Assembly (NCBI RefSeq): GCF_010727325.1
Contig: NZ_AP022565.1
Coordinates: forward strand, 558,001 to 622,000
Length of the DNA: 64,000 nt
From: Mycolicibacterium alvei
GTDB taxonomy: Bacteria; Actinomycetota; Actinomycetes; Mycobacteriales; Mycobacteriaceae
Direction of reading: 5' to 3'
Part shown: positions 14,460 through 23,642 of the stretch, one piece after another
Layout: each line of letters starts with the position of its first letter
How positions within the stretch are numbered: position 1 is the first letter of the stretch
Notes under the pieces: generated by a model
Told to the model about the DNA's origin: nothing
The model's database searches: none
Seen by the model: the letters and a program-made list of their open reading frames with translations, nothing else
Program-made: the position numbers and the translations under genes

Positions 14460-15953
14460 TCAAGGAACGATGTCGTTGCACAGGGGATGTGGGCCGTCGG
14501 CGTTGCCCCCGGTGCCGATGTAGCCACCGCTGTTAATGCTGTACATGGCTTCCTTGCCGAGGAAGAAGGCGCTCTCGTCACTCAGGCCGTAGCGATTCAT
14601 CAGCATGCGCTTGAGGTCGGTGGTGTAGTCGGCTCCACCCAAGACTGCCCTGCAGGCGAACGCGGCCTGCTCGGGCGTCCATTGACCACACTTGTCCAGT
14701 CGCTGGGGTGAACACCCAGGCCCGTTGGGATTGGGCGCAGGCGTTGTCACCGCCACCGAGGGTGTCGCTACCGGACTCGTCGGAGGGGCAGGCTCCGGCG
14801 CAGCAGAAGTCGGGACAGGGGCCGGTGCCGCTGTCGTCGCGGTCGGGGATGGAGCCGATGTGGTCGGCGCATTGTTCGATGTGATGACGGTGGTAGTTGA
14901 TTGCGGGTGCTGCCAAGGCCGCCACAGCACCCCGGTAACACCGAGCAGCAGCAACACCGCCGCAACCGAGCTGCCGATCAGCCACCGTCTGACCGAGCTA
15001 GCAGAGTCGCCACGGGCAGTAGCGCCAACGGGTTTGGACGGGGAAGCCGTGCGGTGGACCCTACGCACTGCGGGGCCAGGGGTGGTGGGCGCTGCACCAA
15101 CTCTCCGGGTTTGCGGTGCAACGGTTTCGGTGAGTGCACGGGCGTAGTCGGTACAGCATGCGAACCGATTCTCGGGATTCTTGGCCAACGCGGCAGCCAG
15201 AACTGGGTCGAGCGATGCGAGTTCGGGTTGTATGCCACCAAGGAGAGGAACTGGCGCACTGAGGTGGCGACTGATGACGACGGCGGGGTTGGTGTTCGGG
15301 AAGAGCTGCGACCCGGTCAACAGGTGGTAGGTCGTCGCTGCGAGGGCATACTGGTCGGCCCGCCCATCCATCGAGTCACCCATGAGCTGCTCCGGGGCCG
15401 AGTAGGCCACTGTCCCGACTGTCATGTTGGTGGTTGTGATGCCACTGGTGTCATCGAGGGGGCGGGCGATCCCGAAGTCGGCGAGGTAGATCTTGGGGTC
15501 ATCGGTGTCGAGGTCGGCGACGAGGATGTTGGCGGGCTTGACGTCTCGGTGTAGTAGGCCCTTCTTGTGGGCGTAGTCCAGCGCGCTGGCCACAGCCGTG
15601 ACGATCGGCAGGACGTGACCGACCGGCATGCCCTGCGGGTAGCGCTGCTCCAGGAGATGGCTGAGGTCGGTGCCGTCGATGTAATCCATCGCGATCCACA
15701 GCTGGCCGTCGTGCTCGCCTCGGTCGTGAATGCCGACGATGTGGGGATGGCGCAGTCCCGAGGCGAGATCTGCTTCGCGGATGAACCGCTCCCGAAACGA
15801 CTCGTCCTGGGAGAACTCGGGGCGTAAGACCTTCAGGGCTTCCTGGCGGGGAAGCCGGGGATGCTGGACGAGGTAGACCTCGCCCATTCCCCCGGACCCA
15901 AGCAAACGCAGAATCCGGTACCCGGCGAAGGTCTCACCGATCCGCAGCGGCAT
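14460..15953 (-). CDS. Membrane Ser/Thr protein kinase (Pkn family)
   Basis: 497 residues. Kinase domain with glycine loop GSGGMGEVY (19-27), Lys41, HRDVKPAN (135-142), DFG (159-161) and APE (186-188), so it should be active. A Pro/Arg-rich juxtamembrane segment leads to one membrane helix (~324-344), a Thr/Pro-rich extracellular spacer, and an ~85-residue C-terminal domain with four Cys that may form disulphides. I do not recognise that sensor domain. Unlike typical core Pkn genes it sits in the island, upstream of the membrane protein and caspase on the same strand. Confidence 0.92.
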   Translation of the reverse strand: MPLRIGETFAGYRILRLLGSGGMGEVYLVQHPRLPRQEALKVLRPEFSQDESFRERFIREADLASGLRHPHIVGIHDRGEHDGQLWIAMDYIDGTDLSHLLEQRYPQGMPVGHVLPIVTAVASALDYAHKKGLLHRDVKPANILVADLDTDDPKIYLADFGIARPLDDTSGITTTNMTVGTVAYSAPEQLMGDSMDGRADQYALAATTYHLLTGSQLFPNTNPAVVISRHLSAPVPLLGGIQPELASLDPVLAAALAKNPENRFACCTDYARALTETVAPQTRRVGAAPTTPGPAVRRVHRTASPSKPVGATARGDSASSVRRWLIGSSVAAVLLLLGVTGVLWRPWQHPQSTTTVITSNNAPTTSAPSPTATTAAPAPVPTSAAPEPAPPTSPVATPSVAVTTPAPNPNGPGCSPQRLDKCGQWTPEQAAFACRAVLGGADYTTDLKRMLMNRYGLSDESAFFLGKEAMYSINSGGYIGTGGNADGPHPLCNDIVP

Positions 15954-16273
15954 GGGCGAATGTTAGCCGCTGCCATCGCCATGCCCGACGACTTCATGTA
16001 AACGTGCTTGTTCGCTTGAGCGGTCGGTCACGTCGCCCGCAGTTAGCCGGGCGCATATGGCGAGTCCAAGGGTGTGGTAGGTGCCTTCAGGTGATGTGCA
16101 CCAAGTTGTGCGAAAGTCTTTCGAGACGCTCGGAACTCGACTCTTACGAGACGGTCACGAGATGCCCGACACCGACACCGCACCTCCAACGACTCGCGCA
16201 CCACCAAGCAGCATGATGTGTCAACGCTCTTGGCAAGTCCTTCGCGTAGACCGACAGCCCAGGGGCTTAGCCG
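15954..16273. other. Intergenic stretch, no gene seen
   Basis: About 320 bp between the kinase gene and the HEPN-like gene. No convincing coding frame, RNA gene or repeat. The kinase promoter must lie in its first part, since the HEPN gene reads toward it from the other side. Confidence 0.5.
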
Positions 16274-17185
16274 CTAGCGCATCTCGCCGTCGATAAGCGC
16301 TGAAACTGCCTCACGTTCAGCGAGACCTAAGATCAAGCTGGTAGCGGCCATGGTGGTAATGATTGCGTTCACCTCCGTCATATGGGACGGGTCAGCCCAG
16401 TGTGCGACGACATGGCGAGACGGCATGGACGGCATCGGCTTCGGAATGTCGGGCCGCCACTCCTCCAACAATGAATGGAGTGGACGCTCAGCGAGTGCCA
16501 CTCGAAATTCGTTCTTTGCAACGGCTTCTTGAAGTTTGATCTTCACCGAGCCGGTTCGGACGACGTTGTAGTTGAACGTTTTCTTCGACGTTCGCCGGAG
16601 CGCCGAGTCGATGACAGAAGTTGCGAGCGTGCAACATGCAGCCACATGCCCAGCTTCCAGAACGTCGATTGCTTCGAGCAAGAGCGGGGGCAGCATGGCC
16701 AGCGACTCCGCTACTGGACTTCCGTCGTCAGGATCGAGGGCGTCTCGGCAGTCCTTTAGTATGCGGTCCTTCGAGTCCATCAAGATGTCGAGGCGGTCGC
16801 GGCCAGTGTCTGCCGCGACAAGTGCATGGACAATGCTTGGGCACGGAACGAAGGCCAAGGGAATCCCCGTCCCGGTGATGTCCCAAGCCTTTTCGGTGTC
16901 AAGGTCGCTCGGCCAGTTGGGTACCCACTCCCGCAAAAATGCGGTGATCTCCCCAAACATGTCATAGGCCGGCACCAGAGACGGCAGCCAGTCCGAGAAG
17001 CTTTCGAGCACTGGGAGCACTGTCTCCCGTACCGAGTCGATTACGGGTTGTATCGCGATCCGCAGGTCTTGCACTGTTGTCGCAAGCGCTTGGGTCAACT
17101 TTGCGCGGGTCTCTGCGTCGAGGTCTTCCCATCTAGGCGCTGGTGCCCCTTGTCGACCCAGGTTGTAGTCCGGTTCGTCACCCAT
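16274..17185 (-). CDS. HEPN-like protein with R-x4-H motif
   Basis: 303 residues. The C-terminal half has the helical layout of HEPN proteins (LLLEAIDVLEAGHVAACCTL...VIDSALRR) and ends with SRHVVAHWADP, in which Arg257 and His262 form the R-x4-H motif of metal-independent RNases. The N-terminal ~150 residues are helical and unassigned. HEPN proteins often act as abortive-infection toxins. It seems to be a single-gene unit and is one of two HEPN genes in this island. Confidence in the fold is moderate; the gene itself is solid. Confidence 0.65.
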   Translation of the reverse strand: MGDEPDYNLGRQGAPAPRWEDLDAETRAKLTQALATTVQDLRIAIQPVIDSVRETVLPVLESFSDWLPSLVPAYDMFGEITAFLREWVPNWPSDLDTEKAWDITGTGIPLAFVPCPSIVHALVAADTGRDRLDILMDSKDRILKDCRDALDPDDGSPVAESLAMLPPLLLEAIDVLEAGHVAACCTLATSVIDSALRRTSKKTFNYNVVRTGSVKIKLQEAVAKNEFRVALAERPLHSLLEEWRPDIPKPMPSMPSRHVVAHWADPSHMTEVNAIITTMAATSLILGLAEREAVSALIDGEMR

Positions 17186-17530
17186 CGAAGTGACAATCGC
17201 TATAAATCACCCCGTCGGCCCGGTCTGCTCCATGGCGAGCCGCGCCAACTCGTCGGCTACGTCGAACAGGGGCGTCGTCGAGAGTTGGTGGTTTGGCTGC
17301 TGGCCGTGTTCCAGGCGTATTTGGGAATGTCATCGCCCTCAAAGCTACTGAATGCGGGCAAGATTTGGTGCATCACAATCCGTATTCTCGAGGTGGCGAA
17401 CAGGATCTTGGAGCACGCGGCTATCGTCACCTCGAACCGTCCAGACTCGTGGGACCGTGCGCAGCAGCCTCGTGGAGACACACGGCGCACTCCACTATGT
17501 TGGAACGATCGCGCCGTGGCCTCGAATCCG
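17186..17530. other. Non-coding or decayed stretch
   Basis: About 345 bp with open frames of up to 118 codons on the minus strand but no protein-like composition or recognisable family. Probably remnant DNA. Confidence 0.4.
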
Positions 17531-17767
17531 TTATCGGCGATCTCCCCAGAGTCGTGCACTGGCACACTTGCGCCCGATCCACTCAATCGTCGGTGCGGAA
17601 TCCGGAGCCGCATTCGAGCGACTGTGACGCTCGATGTCGTCAGGATCGAGGGTCGCAGGGGAGAAGCCCAGCTCAGCTGTCAACACGGCACACAACCGGT
17701 GCTCCGGCTCACTGGACGCATATTGCCTAGAGGTCTGCGACATCAGAGCGGCCCTGTTCCTCGGCAT
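17531..17767 (-). pseudogene. Degenerate paralogue of the adjacent 75-residue gene
   Basis: The central segment LTAELGFSPATLDPDDIERH matches the neighbouring gene's LARELGFWPATLDSDDIAQH, while both ends have diverged. Best explained as one copy of a tandem duplication, the end of which has decayed or been replaced. Function unknown. Confidence 0.5.
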
Positions 17768-17954
17768 CGCACCGCCGCTTCTCCTCCCGATACCACGCCC
17801 ACCGCCGGTGGATCTCTTCCAGGCCTAGCTTGCCCCGATCGGCGGCGGCGGCCAGCCGATGTTGCGCGATATCGTCCGAGTCGAGGGTGGCGGGCCAAAA
17901 GCCAAGTTCCCTTGCCAGCTCGGCACGTAAGCGGCGATCCTGATCCGTACTCAC
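17727..17954 (-). CDS. Small hypothetical protein (75 residues)
   Basis: Charged, helical, soluble protein with the repeat-family motif ELGFWPATLDSDDIAQH and a Trp/Arg-rich second half. Its ATG overlaps the stop of the upstream 126-residue gene (ATGA), so both are made together. No named family recognised. Small coupled gene pairs in islands are often toxin-antitoxin modules, but no toxin fold can be seen here. Confidence 0.6.
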   Translation of the reverse strand: MSTDQDRRLRAELARELGFWPATLDSDDIAQHRLAAAADRGKLGLEEIHRRWAWYREEKRRCDAEEQGRSDVADL

Positions 17955-18331
17955 TCCTGGCCCTCTGCGATCTCATCTTCGGTGTGTACCTCTACGTAGC
18001 CCACCTCGTCCATCCAGCGGGCGAAGGTGATCTCGGCACGGTGGGCGGGTTCCAAGTCGCAAACGTCCTGCGCGAACTCAGCCTCGATCTCATCGGGGCT
18101 GAATACCTCACCGTCGCTGATGCGTCGGAATGCGACCTCGGGGCCAACGCTGGTGTAGATGCCGACAAGAGACGCCTCGATGATGTACTCACGGATGGCA
18201 GCATCACCGTGGAGATCGTACTCGCGCTTCAGTAGCTGCTCGTCGTCCAGCTCGGCTATCTCTTCGCGTAGCGCTGCAACAAGCTCGTGGTCGATCCAGA
18301 CGATGTCGGTGGTGGTGTCGCTGTACAGCAC
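17951..18331 (-). CDS. Small acidic hypothetical protein (126 residues)
   Basis: The GTG at 18331 is chosen because GAGGAG lies ~7 nt upstream; an in-frame TTG at 18346 overlaps that site. The product is strongly acidic and helical, with a C-terminal region ARWMDEVGYVEVHTEDEI. No family recognised. First gene of a two-gene leftward unit. Confidence 0.6.
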   Translation of the reverse strand: MLYSDTTTDIVWIDHELVAALREEIAELDDEQLLKREYDLHGDAAIREYIIEASLVGIYTSVGPEVAFRRISDGEVFSPDEIEAEFAQDVCDLEPAHRAEITFARWMDEVGYVEVHTEDEIAEGQE

Positions 18332-19028
18332 GGGCAAGCTCCTCAACAGGGGCCTCCGAAGAGACGCTCTTCCTCACACCGGTTGGTGCGCGGCACCTCG
18401 TCATCCGGGCCACCTATGAACGTGGGGTTGGCGGACCGCTAGCCGGAGCTTGACGCGGCATCTCCTGAAGCTCAGGGAGATCAACGACATTCGGGCCGTC
18501 TACATTCCGTGAGTCGTGCGGGCACTACAGCGACTGTGTGGCGCATCAAAGCGGTTAATGACGATTCACCCGGTACTTACTTGAGGCGGAGAGTTCCGAA
18601 TAATCCCTGGCCAGGGCAAAGGTTCTCGCTAGAAGTACCGATACGACACGGGATTGAGTCCTTTCGGGTGCTCAACGATTTCACTTCATCTATAGGGCGA
18701 CTGCCAACCCTACTGCAGCACAACAAAATTACGGTGCCGCGTGCGCGCCGCGCGGCACCGGTCATACGATCGGCGTTGACTTCGTGACTGCCGAATGTCG
18801 CAACGACCACTTCAGTTTTGAAGCCCGACTCTGTGCGTGACTGCCGCATCACTCGCCAGGCTTTTGCTATCCAGCCCCACCCGCGAGTGTTACCGCTGGC
18901 GCGAGGTCGAATAACATCCAGTACGTTTCGGAAAGAATAGCTGAGGTTGGGTCTGCTGCACGGATAGATGACCACTGAGACGGCTTGCCCGGGTGGGCGG
19001 GCTGGCGGAATGGCCATCATGCGAGGCC
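18332..19028. other. Stretch without a supported gene
   Basis: About 700 bp. One minus-strand frame of 147 codons starts with ATG at 19020, 8 nt after the ancestral stop of the ApeA-like gene, and ends at 18577. Its composition (Arg/Ser-rich, few acidic residues) is not convincing, but it could be a downstream partner of the ApeA-like gene. Nothing else seen. Confidence 0.35.
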
Positions 19029-19073
19029 CTAGGTGGACTCGTTGTCACGCGTGCCCAAATCGGTGTTAACCCC
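19029..19073 (-). pseudogene. Severed 3' end of the ApeA-like gene
   Basis: Reading leftward from the target duplication in the ApeA frame gives GVNT, then DLGTRDNEST and a TAG stop at 19029-19031. These are the last ten native codons of the gene at 20488-21912, separated from it by the IS4-family insertion. Confidence 0.8.
19062..19073 (+). repeat. Left copy of 12-bp target duplication
   Basis: GGTGTTAACCCC directly left of the IS end; identical to the copy at the other end. Confidence 0.93.
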
Positions 19074-20526
19074 AATACCGTTCAGTTAAGGGCGGTGATT
19101 CTGATATGCGGCGGATGCTCGGGTTGAGGCCAGTGTTGGTGCGCAGTCCTTTTGACGTGCCACCTGGGCATTTTGCGTTTGATCACGCGGGGTGCTGAGC
19201 GGGAGCGCCGTGCTGGGTTGAGTCGACCAAGGAGTCGGTGCACGAACGCGCGCCAGTGCCGGTCGGCTGATCGTCGCTGGTTAGGGGGAAAAAGCGCCCT
19301 GCTGGGCGACGGATTGACGGGCGATACGCAGTGCCGCGGTGAAACTGACCAGATCGGGGTCACGGCCGGCGTGCGCGGCGGCCTCGCCCATCAGTGATCG
19401 AATTGCATAGTGGCAGCACAGATATCCCCAGATCTCCTGCAGGACGAGATCTGGGGATTTCAGCGCAACACCACCTTGGATCCACGTTGGTGGGTCTTGA
19501 GTTCGTCGAAGACGCTTTCGATCTCCCACCGTTGGGCATACGCGGTCGCCAGCACATCAGCAGGAGCTTCGGCGGGATCGAGCAAGGTCGTCATGAGTCG
19601 ATAGACGGTGGGATTGTCGCGGCCATCATCAAGGGTGTAATCGATGACCCGCGCCAGCATCGGCTCGCTATGACGATCCTTGGACGCACGCAGATGCGCC
19701 AACCATGAACCGTCGGGCAGGTCTTCGACGTGTATCGGCGTCGGCCCGTTGCGTCCCGTGCTCACCCGCCACAGCAGGTCGCATCCGGTGTCAGAAGTAT
19801 TGCGCCACAGAGCGTATGAAAAGAAACCGCGGTCGGCCAACAGCAGCATCCCCGGACTCAGCGCACCCCGTACACGCTCAACCATCGAGGCTTCAGAGTC
19901 CCGATAGGCGCCGATCGTGGCCGCAAAGATAGCGTGCGTACCGCACTCGGCGACAGCCAACAACCTCGCCTGCGGGAACGCCGACTTCTCGCCCTTGCTC
20001 ACTGCGGGCCGACCGAAGAACTCGTCATTGACCGGGGTATCCGCCACATCAACGCACGTTCCGTCGATGGCGACCACTCGCCGCCGGGCCACCCACGTCC
20101 CTGGCGTATCAGGCCCACCCAACGGCTGAGCCACCCGCTCGAACAACGCCGCCAGCGGTGCCGATCCCAACCGCTCCCGAGCCTGAAAGATCGCCGACTT
20201 ACCAGGCAACCGATACTGTTCGCGCCACCCCGATGCCCAGGCCAAACCATCAGTGAGCTGGGCCAACACATCCTCATACGAACCCTCGGAATACAGGCCC
20301 ATCCCGATCGCGAAATAGGCCATCACCCGCGCCGGCAACGCACGATGACGCACCTGCATACGACCCGACGCCTCAATCACCTCATCGACCAACGCCGGCG
20401 GAAACACCCGCGTCAACACACCCACCGACACCAGATCCGACAACCGCCGATCCGACTCAGGCTTACGCCAACCCGCACGAGGCATGACTACAAACTACAC
20501 CCTTGTAGTCTTAACTGAACGGTATT
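19074..20526 (-). mobile_element. IS4-family insertion sequence, inactivated
   Basis: 1453 bp with terminal inverted repeats AATACCGTTCAGTTAAG (left) and the complement at the right end, flanked by a perfect 12-bp duplication, the size expected for the IS4 subgroup. It carries one transposase gene, broken by two frameshifts. Perfect duplications and ends indicate a recent insertion. Confidence 0.92.
19082..20485 (-). pseudogene. IS4-family transposase, two frameshifts
   Basis: DDE transposase readable in three frames. The first (341 codons) holds VVAIDGTCVDVAD, LLLADRGFFSY and RWEIESVFDELK with the catalytic acids, then stops after GSKVVLR. A missing base near 19460 moves it to KSPDLVLQEIWGYL. 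A second slip at a T5C5 run near 19290 leads to the basic C-terminus RVIKRKMPRWHVKR. The run suggests either decay or a slippage site; with two shifts, decay is likelier. Confidence 0.88.
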
Positions 20527-21912
20527 GGTGTTAACCCCCCATGGGCTGCCTGCGAGCAGCATCCGCGTGTTCGCGAGGTGATGACCGTACGACGATGAAT
20601 CGCGATACCCCTCTTGCATTGTAGGAACATCGAATCCGGCTTTGTTTAGCATGTTCGTCCGCAGCACCCACGCGATGGAGTAGCTCAGCGCGACGAGCAA
20701 GTCCAGAAACTGGTCGGCGTCAACGTCATCAGGCAGCGACGGCTGATGAGCCATGAGGTTGCGTGCCGTTGACACAGCATTTGGCCAATCTGCAAAACCG
20801 GCGCCAAGACTCGGGATCGAGCGTCGGGCGTCGGTCAGCAAGTCTTCCATGCGGCTGCGAAAGGTCTGTTCGTTTATGTGTGAGAACGCTTCATTGATTG
20901 CTTTACCGAACTCGGCACGGTCTTCGTCTGAGTACTCGGGCTCCGTCATCCTCGTGAGCGCGGCCTCACGGGCGAGGCGGCGCATTTTCTCGATCCTGCT
21001 GCTTGACAATCCCTTTACGCGCTTTTCACCCTGGCCAAACAGGCGCCGGTGTAGTCCTTCGGCGACCGATCCAAGCGTCAGCACGCGTGTCTGAATTGCA
21101 ACGCCAGGAAGGTCGTCCAGGACAGCAGCGTCGAGTCCTTGAGTCTCGTGACGGAAATCAATCCACGTTGCGAACTTCTCGGCGGTGAGGTGCTGCGTGC
21201 CTATCAGGGGATGGCCAGACTTCTTGACGGATTGTTGGCCGCGATCGACGATCCGCCATGCCCCTTCGGCCTCGGTCCGAACCTGTACGTTCGCGTCCGT
21301 CACTTCGTTCGTCGTGGCCAGTTCGATCAGCGTCGTGACTGCGTTAATCACTCCGGAGTCGAGATCGCCCAACGTCGCTCCAGTCAAGGCCGTAAATTCG
21401 AACCATCGCGTGCCGTCTTCGTTGTAGATGCGCAGGTGATCGCCGCTGAGGCTTTGCGCCTCGTCCTCGGCGTCTCCCCACCAAGACGCGGACACAACCT
21501 GAAACCTGACTGAGTGGTATACCTCGTCGGCCTTGATGTGCTCGCCGATGACGGCGTACCTAGCGCGGAACTGTTGGTGTGCCTCACTCGGCTCACGAAG
21601 GAACCCGAGCCTTCGGCTGCCGCCCTGCGCGCCAACGAGTGTGACCCGGGTGCCGTCAGCAAGTTCGCCGTGGATCGTCCTCTCCTGAAAGTCGGCGACG
21701 TGATGCTCCGGGTCGCCCGAAATGGCGACCATCGCCCCGCCGGTGGGCGTCCGGGTGAACGAGAACCGTCTCTCGATGAAGATCGCCTTATCCGTCTCCA
21801 ACGTCGGGCGATCGTCACCGCCGGTGAGCAGTTGGCCCGGCACCCGCCGTTCGGTTGTATCGATCTGCCAGAACGTGCCTGCCGACGGTGAATCCATCCG
21901 CCGAGTATGCAT
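20488..21912 (-). CDS. ApeA-type HEPN defence protein with IS-altered C-terminus
   Basis: 474 codons as it now reads. The N-terminal region (GTFWQID...RRVPGQLLTGGD) resembles the ApeA N-terminal domain. The C-terminal region is a HEPN fold with ARNLMAHQ, giving Arg384 and His389 of the R-x4-H RNase motif. ApeA proteins abort phage infection by RNA cleavage. The last native residue is Thr462; the following 12 residues come from the IS. Catalytic residues precede the damage, so activity may persist. The start could also be the ATG five codons downstream. Confidence 0.78.
   Translation of the reverse strand: MHTRRMDSPSAGTFWQIDTTERRVPGQLLTGGDDRPTLETDKAIFIERRFSFTRTPTGGAMVAISGDPEHHVADFQERTIHGELADGTRVTLVGAQGGSRRLGFLREPSEAHQQFRARYAVIGEHIKADEVYHSVRFQVVSASWWGDAEDEAQSLSGDHLRIYNEDGTRWFEFTALTGATLGDLDSGVINAVTTLIELATTNEVTDANVQVRTEAEGAWRIVDRGQQSVKKSGHPLIGTQHLTAEKFATWIDFRHETQGLDAAVLDDLPGVAIQTRVLTLGSVAEGLHRRLFGQGEKRVKGLSSSRIEKMRRLAREAALTRMTEPEYSDEDRAEFGKAINEAFSHINEQTFRSRMEDLLTDARRSIPSLGAGFADWPNAVSTARNLMAHQPSLPDDVDADQFLDLLVALSYSIAWVLRTNMLNKAGFDVPTMQEGYRDSSSYGHHLANTRMLLAGSPWGVNTNTVQLRLQGCSL
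20527..20538 (+). repeat. Right copy of 12-bp target duplication
   Basis: GGTGTTAACCCC directly right of the IS end, lying in codons of the ApeA-like gene. Confidence 0.93.
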
Positions 21913-22024
21913 CGGGCTACTGACATGCCAGCCGCGTCATCTCAACCGGCGGCAAACCACGATGGTCGCCCGGGGAGAACCCGAGTAAGGACATCGGGTC
22001 GCGCAGCCAGACACCAGATGTGGC

Positions 22025-22047
22025 GGATAGCAACGTGGATAGCAACG
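22025..22047 (+). repeat. Tandem GGATAGCAACG repeats next to the att copy
   Basis: Two perfect 11-bp copies, 12 bp apart, about 100 bp from the tRNA-derived repeat. Position fits integrase arm or excisionase sites, but no integrase gene is nearby. Confidence 0.5.
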
Positions 22048-22151
22048 CGTTTCAATCCACCTGTATCCGTGGCTGTCCGGCGAGAACCGGATACCGGGCT
22101 TGACGTGCGACAACGGGGCGCCGGCGTACATTGGCGGACCCGCTAGACGAC

Positions 22152-22196
22152 ACTGGGGGTCAAGTGGTCGCAGGTTCAAATCCTGTCAGCCCGACA
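22152..22196 (+). repeat. att copy: 3' half of tRNA-Pro(GGG)
   Basis: 45 bp identical to the copy at 24049-24093. It spans the anticodon loop (CTGGGGG, anticodon GGG), variable region, T-arm (GCAGG-TTCAAAT-CCTGT) and acceptor 3' strand CAGCCCGA. The 5' half of a tRNA is absent upstream, so this is an attachment-site copy left by integration, not a functional tRNA. Confidence 0.88.
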
Positions 22197-22201
22197 GACT
22201 A

Positions 22202-22233
22202 AAACCCGCTCTGACCAGTGTCGGAGCGGGTTT
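22202..22233 (+). terminator. Perfect 10-bp hairpin after the att copy
   Basis: Stem AAACCCGCTC / GAGCGGGTTT with a 12-nt loop directly downstream of the tRNA half. Probably a tRNA-type terminator carried by the element. Confidence 0.7.
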
Positions 22234-22268
22234 CTGCATCTCGGGATAGTGCCCATCGAGGCGGTCCG

Positions 22269-22297
22269 GTGTCCCAGTGGCCCAAGAGTGTCCCAGT
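22269..22297 (+). repeat. GTGTCCCAGT direct repeats
   Basis: Two identical 10-mers starting at 22269 and 22288 (19-bp period), on the island side of the att copy. Candidate recombination-protein binding sites. Confidence 0.4.
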
Positions 22298-22356
22298 AGC
22301 GCAGAGCAAGCAGGTCGCTCGACGTACAGGTATGCGCCGCATATGCTGCGCTACTG

Positions 22357-22620
22357 CTATTGAGCCGCATCATCGATTGCCTTCTTCAAGACAACAGCGG
22401 CGTAAGCGACTCTGTTGGTCAGCGAAGCGTTCCTCACATCAACTTCATCCTCTGCGACCTGAGGAAGTTGGTAGTCCGCCCAGGTCTCCTTCGGAACTAG
22501 TTGGCTGAACTCGGTCGTCATGAATTCGTGAATACTGTGCCCCCCAAGCGCGTCGGGTTGAATTACAACGAACCGCGCGCCCAACTCGGGGTGCCAGCTG
22601 GTGCAATCGTCGCCTTCCAT
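22357..22620 (-). CDS. Hypothetical protein (87 residues), uncertain
   Basis: Acidic C-terminal half (VPKETWADYQLPQVAEDEVDV) with plausible protein composition. It overlaps the end of the adjacent small winged-helix-like gene in another frame, and could be its frameshifted continuation. No family recognised. Confidence 0.35.
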   Translation of the reverse strand: MEGDDCTSWHPELGARFVVIQPDALGGHSIHEFMTTEFSQLVPKETWADYQLPQVAEDEVDVRNASLTNRVAYAAVVLKKAIDDAAQ

Positions 22621-22775
22621 CCGCCTCGCTTGCTGACCGTGACGAGGCGTCGGTTTTGCAAGGCCGCCGCAGTCGCCTTATAGCCGGTGTTGGTCCATCG
22701 ACCGTCGGGACAGCCGTCACCGATCCACCGGAGCACATCGAGCTGGCGTGTGTTGAGCGGAGTGTCTAGCGCCAT
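22563..22775 (-). CDS. Small winged-helix-like protein (70 residues)
   Basis: LNTRQLDVLRWIGDGCPDGRW followed by AAALQNRRLVTVSKRGGW resembles the short helix-wing modules common on actinobacterial mobile elements (usually L-xRQ-xVL-WI-xGCPDG). The remaining residues run out quickly, so it is probably a truncated or frameshifted member. Role unknown. Confidence 0.5.
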   Translation of the reverse strand: MALDTPLNTRQLDVLRWIGDGCPDGRWTNTGYKATAAALQNRRLVTVSKRGGWKATIAPAGTPSWARGSL

Positions 22776-23105
22776 CGAGAAATTCTCAGCGACCGACTAC
22801 CACGGCGCGACCCGAGAATGCGACGGTGGCGAAAGCCCAACTCCGAACCTCGGCGAGGCGTACTCGTACCGTTCCATGAGGAAGGTTGTCAGCACCTGTC
22901 AATCGGGTCACGGTGAGCGCAACGGTAGATGCTGCGAAAGGTTGCGAGGTTGCCCGATGCCGCGGGACAACAAAGCCCGTCGTCATGTCGGTGGTCTTTG
23001 CTATGGTTCCGCGCGTTGACGGCGATGAGACGGAGGGGTGCGGTGGCAACGGCAGACTACAAAGATGCTGTGCAAAGGACCTGCTCAAACGATGAAGGCT
23101 CGGCG
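22776..23105. other. Intergenic region upstream of the nuclease-like gene
   Basis: 330 bp between divergent genes. No gene seen. A TATGGT box near 23003 could be a -10 element for the rightward gene. An in-frame GTG at 23043, preceded by GGAGGGG, could extend that gene by 21 codons. Confidence 0.4.
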
Positions 23106-23642
23106 ATGACTCGCCTGAACAAACAGGAATTCCAAGCCTGGGCGTACGACGACCTCCTCACGAACACCACCCGCGGAGTGCTGGCCGAGTACATCGTGGC
23201 CAAAGCACTCGGCATACACAAGACCAAGCGCCTCGAATGGGACCAGTACGACCTCGACGTCGACGGTGTCGGCGGGGTAGAGGTGAAATCGGCTGCCTAC
23301 GTGCAAACGTGGGAGCAAGCCCGGATTTCACAGATCACGTTCGGCATCCGCCCCGCACAGGGCTGGAACGCCCGCACCAACACCTATGCGGACAGTGTGA
23401 AGCGAAGCGCCGATGTGTACGTCTTCTGCCTGCTCGAGGGTGAGGACCGCCAACATATCGACCCGCTCGACGTAGCGCAATGGACCTTCTATGTGCTGCC
23501 GACGAGTGTTCTCAACCGAGAAGTTAAGGACCAGAAGACGATTCGGCTCGGACCGCTGAAGGCCCTCCGTCCGCGCCAGTGCACCTACCACGAGCTCAAG
23601 GCCGCTATTCACGAGGCAGCAGCGGTCAATCGCGCTGCCTAA
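23106..23642 (+). CDS. PD-(D/E)XK-like nuclease-fold protein in the terminal mini-island
   Basis: 178 residues from the ATG at 23106 with GAAGG ahead of it. The stretch DQYDLDVDGVGGVEVKSAAYV has the D...E-x-K arrangement of restriction-endonuclease folds (Glu-Val-Lys), preceded by a helical region with LAEYIVAKALG. It ends in helical residues. Likely a stand-alone endonuclease or a restriction-like protein; no methyltransferase is present in this small element. It is the only well-supported cargo gene between the two tRNA-derived repeats. Confidence 0.65.
   Translation: MTRLNKQEFQAWAYDDLLTNTTRGVLAEYIVAKALGIHKTKRLEWDQYDLDVDGVGGVEVKSAAYVQTWEQARISQITFGIRPAQGWNARTNTYADSVKRSADVYVFCLLEGEDRQHIDPLDVAQWTFYVLPTSVLNREVKDQKTIRLGPLKALRPRQCTYHELKAAIHEAAAVNRAA

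Noticed and set aside
18577..19020. 147-codon frame after the ApeA-like gene
   Set aside because: Position fits a partner gene, but composition is poor and no family is recognised; left as a note.
22152..22196. Functional tRNA-Pro gene
   Set aside because: Only the 3' half is present; no D-arm or 5' acceptor strand upstream at either copy.
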